From Bdellovibrio sp. ZAP7 (GTDB lineage Bacteria > Bacteroidota > Bacteroidia > Flavobacteriales > Flavobacteriaceae), in contig CALPKO020000015.1 of NCBI GenBank assembly GCA_943324165.2, positions 1 to 11,250 of the forward strand: DNA of 11,250 nt. Direction: 5' to 3'. Position 1 is the stretch's first letter; each line of letters opens with the position of its first letter. A model generated the notes under the pieces. That model worked only from the letters and a program-made list of their open reading frames with translations. It was not told the DNA's origin and searched no databases. Positions 6,778 through 11,250 of the stretch are shown here, in pieces. The position numbers were made by a program, and so were the translations under genes.

Positions 6778-7893
6778 TTACGTTTGCTCATCATCGCCAA
6801 AATCAAAGTGCGGAAGATTTATTTTGTGCCATTGATAGGTTTTTGGAATATCATCTCCAAACAAATATCCCCAAGGTTCGAGCGGTTCAATTCTGTCGAA
6901 AATAACTTTCAAAATTGCAATGACAGGAATTGCCAAAAACATTCCTGAAATTCCGATTAAAGTTCCCCCAATTATAATACCGACAATAGAAACCAAAGCG
7001 TTAATTTGTACTTTAGAATTTACAATCATCGGCATAAAAATATTGTTATCAATTAGTTGAACAATAACATTTACCATAATAACACCAAATATTATAGATA
7101 AATCTGGCGAACCAGACAAAGAAGCAACTATGCTTAAAAGTCCTGCAAATAAAATTCCTACGTAAGGAATTAAATTCAAAATGCCAGTAATTATTCCAAG
7201 TAAAATAGCATATTGAACACCAATAATCATAAAGCCAACACCGGTTAAAACCGCTACGGCAATCATTTCTAAAATCAGTCCAATAATGTAACTTTTTACA
7301 GATATCTTAATTTGATTTATAATTTCATGCACTTGCATATGGTTTTCGCTTTTAAATATTTTGATAAAAAAAAGCATGAAATGATTTCGGTATAAAAGCA
7401 ATAAAAAAATATAAATCGGAATTAAAGTTAAATTCAGAAGTGTATCGGTAAAAGACAATAAAGTAGTTCCTAAAATCTCTTTTCCTTTTTGCATCGTATC
7501 TTTTGTCGCACTTTGGATGTACTCTTGCTGTTCTCGATTGCTGATGTTAAAATTTTGTTTAACATAATGTTGCATATTTCTAAAATGAATTTGAATATTC
7601 TCTTGAATTTTATCAAAGTCATTTGTCATATTTGAAATTTGAAAAGAAATAAAAGTGAAAATGCCAAGAATTAATATCACAAAAATGATTACCGCGGTCA
7701 TTGAAGCAATAACATGAGGAAATTTCAATCTTGTTTTGAAGAAAACCACCACTGGATTTAACAAAATTGCAAATAAAACTGCCATCAATAAAGGAATAAT
7801 AATGGCCTGGGCTATATAAACAACGAAAGTAATCGCAATCAAAATGATTAAGATAAAACTTAATTTAACATAAAAAGGTATGCTTATTTTCAT
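6778..7893 (-). CDS. AI-2E family (PF01594-type) multi-pass membrane transporter
   Basis: A 371-residue inner-membrane protein of the AI-2E/TqsA/PerM family, whose members include exporters of quorum-sensing autoinducer-2 and cation antiporters. Two to three helices near residues 10-85 are followed by a large polar, helix-forming segment (about 86-145), characteristic of the family. Further helices lie at about 150-175 and 200-330. The conserved centre GILNLIPYVGILFAGLL is at 237-253, and the C-terminal part ends AIPVIAILKVIFD (321-333) before a 38-residue hydrophilic tail. It starts an apparent four-gene group with mlaE, mlaF and mlaD (45-bp gap). The name reflects the family only; nothing here shows that it carries AI-2, and co-transcription with a lipid transporter hints at an envelope task. 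The transported substrate is unknown. Confidence 0.88.
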   Translation of the reverse strand: MKISIPFYVKLSFILIILIAITFVVYIAQAIIIPLLMAVLFAILLNPVVVFFKTRLKFPHVIASMTAVIIFVILILGIFTFISFQISNMTNDFDKIQENIQIHFRNMQHYVKQNFNISNREQQEYIQSATKDTMQKGKEILGTTLLSFTDTLLNLTLIPIYIFLLLLYRNHFMLFFIKIFKSENHMQVHEIINQIKISVKSYIIGLILEMIAVAVLTGVGFMIIGVQYAILLGIITGILNLIPYVGILFAGLLSIVASLSGSPDLSIIFGVIMVNVIVQLIDNNIFMPMIVNSKVQINALVSIVGIIIGGTLIGISGMFLAIPVIAILKVIFDRIEPLEPWGYLFGDDIPKTYQWHKINLPHFDFGDDEQT

Positions 7894-7934
7894 ATTTATC
7901 CCAATAAAATAAAGGCTTTAAAAGAGACAAATAT

Positions 7935-7942
7935 CAAACCTA
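7935..7942 (-). promoter_or_regulatory. Candidate -7 box of the AI-2E family/mla transcript
   Basis: On the minus strand TAGGTTTG matches TAnnTTTG and lies 41 bp before the ATG at 7893. No good -33 TTG is seen about 20 bp upstream, where there are only AT-rich bases and two small inverted repeats (7944-7958, 7964-7979). The 102-bp gap behind maf makes a promoter here plausible. Confidence 0.3.
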
Positions 7943-7995
7943 AACTGAAAAATTCAGTTATATAACTTTCTTTAAAGTTTATATAATTTGCATGT

Positions 7996-8583
7996 TTAGG
8001 AAGTGAAATCTACTAAGAAAGCAAAAAACTTAGAAGTTGGTAAACCCATTACATTAGTATAGGAGCCTTCGATTTTCTCCACCCCTACTAATCCAATCCA
8101 ATCTTGGATGCCGTATGATCCTGCTTTGTCGTAAGGCTTGTAATTTTCGAGGTAATAACGAATCGAATCTGGACTTAATTTATTGAAAGTAACTTTTGTA
8201 ACATCATTAAAAACAGTAGTTTGCTTCGTGGTTTTAATACAAAATGAAGTAAATACATCGTGTGAACTATCAGAAAGTAAAGTCAGCATCTCAAAAGCTT
8301 CTTTGTAGTCTTTTGGTTTTCCTAACGCTAAATTATTGTGCCAAACAATCGTATCGCTGGTTATCAGAATGTCATTTTCAAGCAACTCATTTGCAAAAGC
8401 ATTGGCTTTTAATTCTGCCAGAAAATCAGTGATTTCATAAGATTTTAAATGAGTAGGATAAATCTCTTCGACCTCTTTCAGTCGGATTTCAAAATCCAAA
8501 TCCAAATCTTTGAAAAATTGTTGGCGTCTAGGCGATCCTGAAGCTAAAATTATGTTGTGATTTTTAAGTTTTTCTTTAAGCAT
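7996..8583 (-). CDS. maf: Maf-type nucleoside triphosphate pyrophosphatase (YhdE-like)
   Basis: A cytoplasmic enzyme that hydrolyses nucleoside triphosphates to monophosphate and pyrophosphate; the family is linked to nucleotide-pool cleaning and septum control. 195 residues is the normal length. Visible motifs are LASGSPRR at 13-20 (nucleotide binding), SDTIV with the general-base aspartate 77, GKP at 88-90, and YDKAGSYGIQ at 151-160 followed by IEGSYTNVMGLP at 171-182. The DKAG.YGIQ and GSY.NV.GLP blocks place it with the dTTP/UTP-specific YhdE branch, not the m7GTP-specific YceF branch. Its start overlaps the end of the prenyltransferase gene by 8 bp, so the two are probably translated from one message. 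Confidence 0.93.
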   Translation of the reverse strand: MLKEKLKNHNIILASGSPRRQQFFKDLDLDFEIRLKEVEEIYPTHLKSYEITDFLAELKANAFANELLENDILITSDTIVWHNNLALGKPKDYKEAFEMLTLLSDSSHDVFTSFCIKTTKQTTVFNDVTKVTFNKLSPDSIRYYLENYKPYDKAGSYGIQDWIGLVGVEKIEGSYTNVMGLPTSKFFAFLVDFTS

Positions 8584-9505
8584 TGTATTTTACATTTAAT
8601 GAAACGACCAAAATTAACAAAATGCCGAAAAATAAAATTAATTTTAAAATATTACTCAAATGATGAAAATCAGCTTTGCCTTTGGCATTCCAACTTTTGA
8701 TTGAAAAATAAATTTGTGGCGCAATTATAAATACTAAACTAAAAATAGTTGCAAAATACAATTGATTTTCAAAATAATAGATGATGACATACCGCAAAAG
8801 CAATATAATTGGAATTATACTTAAACCAAAAACAATTTGTGTAGTTCTTTTTTTTCCGAAAGCTATTGGCAAAGTATTCATTCCACTATTAAAATCGCCG
8901 TCAAAGTCTTCTAGGTCTTTTACTATTTCTCTTAAAAAATTAATTAGAAATGCAAAAAAGCTGTAATCTAAAATAATTTGAAAAATAGTTGATAAAAGCG
9001 GTTTATTTATTTCCGTAATCATAGGATATAAATCAAATACACCAACAATAATTACACTTAATGCTGTTAAAATGGCCACTACAAAATTACCAAGCAATAA
9101 AGATTGCTTCAAATTGGAGGCATAAAGATATAATGTAAGTGCTATTACAACAAAAATGGTGGCAAAACTTGGCTTTTCAACTATGTTCGATAAATAAAAC
9201 CCCGAACCAACTCCTAAAACATTCAAAACCACATATAAATTGTATGCCATTGTTTCGGAAATTGACTTCCCAACAACAACATTATTTGGATTGTTAAAAC
9301 GATCAGTGTCCTGGTCTAAAACATTATTAATTAAATAGCCTGCCGCAGCAATGGTTACGGTAGAAAAAACCAAAATTAAATATTGCCAATCGTTGAGTGC
9401 CAATGGAATATTTTGGAACTTTAAAAATCCGAATCTTAGAATGAGCTGCAAAAGCGCTAACATCAATAAATTTTTGAAACGAATAAGTTTTAGAAATGAA
9501 ATCAT
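8576..9505 (-). CDS. UbiA-superfamily polyprenyltransferase
   Basis: An integral-membrane enzyme that transfers a polyprenyl chain from its diphosphate to an acceptor. 309 residues with about eight to nine hydrophobic segments. The first Asp-rich motif is NNVLDQDTD at 60-68 (Asp64 and Asp68, binding Mg-diphosphate) and the second is REIVKDLEDFDGD at 192-204, followed by TLPIAFG at 211-217. The shape fits Bacteroidota proteins usually annotated as geranylgeranylglycerol-phosphate geranylgeranyltransferase; quinone or heme side-chain prenylation are alternatives, and the acceptor cannot be decided from sequence. The partner maf gene overlaps its 3' end. Both Asp motifs are intact, so it should be active. 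Confidence 0.88.
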   Translation of the reverse strand: MISFLKLIRFKNLLMLALLQLILRFGFLKFQNIPLALNDWQYLILVFSTVTIAAAGYLINNVLDQDTDRFNNPNNVVVGKSISETMAYNLYVVLNVLGVGSGFYLSNIVEKPSFATIFVVIALTLYLYASNLKQSLLLGNFVVAILTALSVIIVGVFDLYPMITEINKPLLSTIFQIILDYSFFAFLINFLREIVKDLEDFDGDFNSGMNTLPIAFGKKRTTQIVFGLSIIPIILLLRYVIIYYFENQLYFATIFSLVFIIAPQIYFSIKSWNAKGKADFHHLSNILKLILFFGILLILVVSLNVKYNA

Positions 9506-9564
9506 GTAAAAAGAGTTTAACTATTTAATATTTAGTTAATTAATGTGTGCAAAAAAAAACAGTC

Positions 9565-9595
9565 GAAAGATATTTTTTTTATGTAATTAATTCAA
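9565..9595 (-). promoter_or_regulatory. Candidate promoter of the prenyltransferase-maf transcript
   Basis: On the minus strand a -33-like TTG (9593-9595) is followed after 20 bp by TATCTTTC (9565-9572), a one-mismatch fit to TAnnTTTG. Spacing is right for a Bacteroidota promoter, and it lies about 60 bp before the ATG at 9505, just behind the tpiA terminator. AT-rich DNA gives chance matches, so this is tentative. Confidence 0.35.
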
Positions 9596-9610
9596 CTTAA
9601 TAGTCCTAAA

Positions 9611-9640
9611 AAAGGGACTTGAAAATTTTCAAATCCCTTT
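9611..9640 (-). terminator. Hairpin terminator behind tpiA
   Basis: A 30-base imperfect palindrome (15-bp arms, one mismatch) built from AAAGGGA...TCCCTTT around GAAAATTTTC. On the minus strand the arm runs into T6 before AGG, the form of an intrinsic terminator. It lies 20 bp behind the tpiA stop codon and separates tpiA from the prenyltransferase gene. Confidence 0.8.
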
Positions 9641-9660
9641 AAAATATGATAATTTATAAT

Positions 9661-10413
9661 TTATATCCCAGCAACTATTCCCGCAAAATCAACCGCTTTC
9701 AAAGCAGCACCTCCAATTAAACCGCCATCAACATCAGGTTTTGAAAAGATTTCTTTTGCATTTTCTGGTTTTACGCTTCCACCATATAATATTGAAACAC
9801 CTTCGGCTACATCACTGCCAAAAGATTTTCTAACTGTTTCCCTAATAAATTCGTGCATTTCTTGTGCTTGTTCTGGACTAGCAGTTTCGCCAGTTCCAAT
9901 TGCCCAAACAGGTTCATAAGCCAAAACTATATTTTCCCACGCCGATTTTTCGATATGAAAAAGTCCATCACGCAACTGGTTTTCTACCAAATTAAAATGA
10001 TTGCCTGATTGACGGTCTTTCAACTCCTCGCCAAAACAAAAAATTACATTCATTTCGTGTTTCAAAGCCGTGTCAACTTTAAAAGCAAGCATAGCATCTG
10101 TTTCATGAAAATAAGACCTACGTTCAGAATGACCAAGAATAACAGTATTTACACCAATACTCTTCAACATATCGGCAGAAATTTCGCCAGTATAAGCGCC
10201 ACTTTCTGCTTGATGCATATTTTGTGCAGCGACATCAATGTTGGTGAATTGCAGATGCTCAACAGCCGAAGATAAATTAACAAATGTGGGTGCAACGATA
10301 ATCCTTACTTCTTTATCGGTTGGCAGTTTGTCAATCAAATCGTTCAGTAAATCTTCTGTTTCCTCGGCATTTTTGTTCATTTTCCAATTTCCAGCAACAA
10401 TCTTTGTTCTCAT
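9661..10413 (-). CDS. tpiA: Triose-phosphate isomerase
   Basis: The glycolytic and gluconeogenic enzyme that interconverts dihydroxyacetone phosphate and glyceraldehyde 3-phosphate in the cytoplasm, working as a dimer. 250 residues is the usual length, and the (beta/alpha)8 barrel is complete. Catalytic residues are all present: Asn9 and Lys11 in GNWKMN, electrophile His95 in ILGHSERR, and base Glu167 in AYEPVWAIGTG. The flexible lid follows at about 168-178, and phosphate is held by YGGSVKPEN (210-218) and the GG at 234-235. The start ATG overlaps the stop codon of the upstream thioredoxin gene by one base (TAATG), so the pair is probably co-translated. A terminator follows 20 bp after the stop. 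Confidence 0.98.
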   Translation of the reverse strand: MRTKIVAGNWKMNKNAEETEDLLNDLIDKLPTDKEVRIIVAPTFVNLSSAVEHLQFTNIDVAAQNMHQAESGAYTGEISADMLKSIGVNTVILGHSERRSYFHETDAMLAFKVDTALKHEMNVIFCFGEELKDRQSGNHFNLVENQLRDGLFHIEKSAWENIVLAYEPVWAIGTGETASPEQAQEMHEFIRETVRKSFGSDVAEGVSILYGGSVKPENAKEIFSKPDVDGGLIGGAALKAVDFAGIVAGI

Positions 10414-10916
10414 TATTTTATAGTTTTTAAAGTTGAATTTATTTTAATAAAATCTGTTTCGATTGCTCTGTACAATGCAATTTTTCCTGTTTTATCTACA
10501 ATTATATACCTCGGAATCCAATCTAAATCGACTGCTTTCCCAAAATTTCCTTTCATACCATCAATATCAGAAATCCAGTAATGTTCGCCCTTCAACTCGT
10601 GTTTCTCAATTCCTGACTTCCATTTTTCAGCATTTTTATCCAACGAAATAAAAACATAATCTACCGTTGTGTTTTCTGCTTGCAATGCTTTTATTTTTGG
10701 CATCGCCTTAACACAATCACTGCACCAAGAAGCCCAAAATTCTATTACAACCGCTTTTCCTTTGTGTTTGTCTAAAATTTCTTGAAATTGGATTTCATTT
10801 CCATCATAGGCAACTACTTTTTCTGACAAAGCTTCTTTAGAAAATTCTGACTTTTGTGCATTTGAACAAGCTGTTGTTAAAGCAATTACAAAAATTGACA
10901 AAATTATTTTTTTCAT
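10413..10916 (-). CDS. TlpA/ResA-like thioredoxin-fold lipoprotein
   Basis: A predicted thiol-disulfide oxidoreductase attached to the envelope, facing the periplasm. Residues 1-17 form a lipoprotein signal ending in TTAC (Cys17). The thioredoxin domain fills about residues 35-165, with the active-site motif WASWCSDC at 61-68 (redox cysteines 65 and 68) and a cis-proline in DWIPRYIIVD at 132-141. The CSDC dipeptide differs from the CGPC of thioredoxin and the CEPC/CPPC of many ResA or TlpA proteins, so its redox potential may differ. The 167-residue length suits a single-domain TlpA-like reductase. It is joined to tpiA by a 1-bp overlap, an association that I recall from other flavobacteria but that has no obvious metabolic logic. 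The partner protein is unknown. Confidence 0.9.
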   Translation of the reverse strand: MKKIILSIFVIALTTACSNAQKSEFSKEALSEKVVAYDGNEIQFQEILDKHKGKAVVIEFWASWCSDCVKAMPKIKALQAENTTVDYVFISLDKNAEKWKSGIEKHELKGEHYWISDIDGMKGNFGKAVDLDWIPRYIIVDKTGKIALYRAIETDFIKINSTLKTIK

Positions 10917-11182
10917 TATTATTAAATTTAGATTAGCAAAACATCAAAGTGTTATGAAAATATTTTCTTATATTTGATTTTCAACAAAAATAATTATTTG
11001 CAGCCAACAACGCAGGTTTTTCAACTAATTTTTATGAAAAAAATGGCGATACGCAAAAATTAGATAATTGAAAAACTATTTTATAACTTTTATGGAAATC
11101 GCATTTAGGAAAATAAAGTGTTTTTCTTAGACATAAAAACATCAAGTTAAATTGCAAATAGCTTATCCTTCAAAAATTAAAA
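10917..11182. other. Divergent intergenic region with promoters for both flanking genes
   Basis: A very AT-rich 266-bp stretch between the leftward thioredoxin-tpiA pair and the rightward DUF2752-like gene; it must hold both promoters. It contains the two TAnnTTTG matches described with the minus-strand promoter entry and a weak inverted repeat TGTTTTT/AAAAACA (11119-11125 and 11135-11141). Only very short frames exist (for example a 9-codon one at about 11034). I see no RNA gene in it. Confidence 0.45.
10985..10992 (-). promoter_or_regulatory. Candidate -7 box of the TlpA-like/tpiA transcript
   Basis: TATTTTTG on the minus strand fits TAnnTTTG and would give a leader of about 60 bases before the ATG at 10916. 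There is no well-spaced TTG upstream, so support is weak. A TATATTTG on the opposite strand (10969-10976) faces the DUF2752-like gene but is about 200 bp from it. Confidence 0.25.
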
Positions 11183-11250
11183 ATGGATATAGAAAAATAC
11201 ATGATTCCGTGCATTAATAAAAAAATTTTTGGGGTAGACTGCTTGGGCTG
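11183..11250 (+). CDS. DUF2752-like protein, N-terminal fragment cut by the window end
   Basis: Only 22 codons are visible, beginning ATG-GAT-ATA; the frame is still open at the last base. The translated start has MIPC at residues 7-10 and FGVDCLGC at 15-22. The spaced cysteines and the 'G.DC.GCG' pattern, here cut before the final Gly, are the hallmark of DUF2752, a family of small, usually two-to-three-helix membrane proteins of unknown function. Flavobacterial members typically open with a very similar MdiEkYMiPC stretch, which supports this ATG as the true start. The gene is not detectable by length alone because of truncation. It diverges from the thioredoxin gene. Confidence 0.75.
   Translation, partial: MDIEKYMIPCINKKIFGVDCLG

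Noticed and set aside
7944..7979. Two small hairpins (6-bp stems) behind maf as an intrinsic terminator
   Set aside because: Stems are short and AT-rich, and neither is followed by a clear T-run on the minus strand; they may be chance structures in AT-rich DNA.

Overview
The window looks like chromosomal DNA of a Flavobacterium-like member of the Bacteroidota. The evidence is the very AT-rich composition, short AT-rich leaders without clear Shine-Dalgarno sequences, candidate -7 boxes of the TAnnTTTG type, two lipoproteins with typical Bacteroidota lipoboxes (one followed by an acidic surface-export-like tail), and protein types and gene neighbourhoods I associate with Flavobacteriaceae (mlaEFD without mlaB/mlaC, a UbiA-type prenyltransferase overlapping maf, a TlpA-like lipoprotein overlapping tpiA). 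Genus assignment is inference; no rRNA or tRNA gene is present to anchor it.

Layout. Bases 1-4068 read rightward: the 3' part of an MsbA-type ABC exporter (its start lies left of the window), a DUF2971 protein of unknown function, and a GH13 alpha-amylase-family lipoprotein ended by a strong hairpin. Bases 4372-10916 all read leftward: a TlpA-like thioredoxin lipoprotein and triose-phosphate isomerase (1-nt overlap), then a UbiA prenyltransferase and a Maf nucleotide pyrophosphatase (8-nt overlap), then an AI-2E-family membrane protein followed by the MlaE permease, MlaF ATPase and MlaD MCE protein. Hairpin terminators separate the converging groups (4071-4109, 4348-4373) and end the tpiA transcript (9611-9640). 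At the right edge, on the + strand and divergent from the TlpA gene, the first 22 codons of a DUF2752-like gene are visible (11183 to the end).

How the genes work together. Several genes concern the envelope: the exporter, which may flip lipid; the Mla lipid-transport complex; the UbiA prenyltransferase, which makes polyprenylated lipids; the thioredoxin-fold lipoprotein; and the amylase, probably displayed outside the cell. TpiA and Maf are housekeeping enzymes for glycolysis and nucleotide-pool or cell-division control. No phage, plasmid, transposase, CRISPR array or recognisable defence operon is visible.

I do not see a convincing new multi-gene system. The least ordinary signals are non-coding: a 78-bp tract of thirteen degenerate hexamers with a 30-bp higher-order period behind the DUF2971 gene (2535-2612), a 117-bp stretch bounded by imperfect inverted repeats between the amylase and mlaD (4142-4258), and a C5-GAA-G5 hairpin directly behind the exporter stop codon. 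The DUF2971 gene is the one full-length gene of unknown function.
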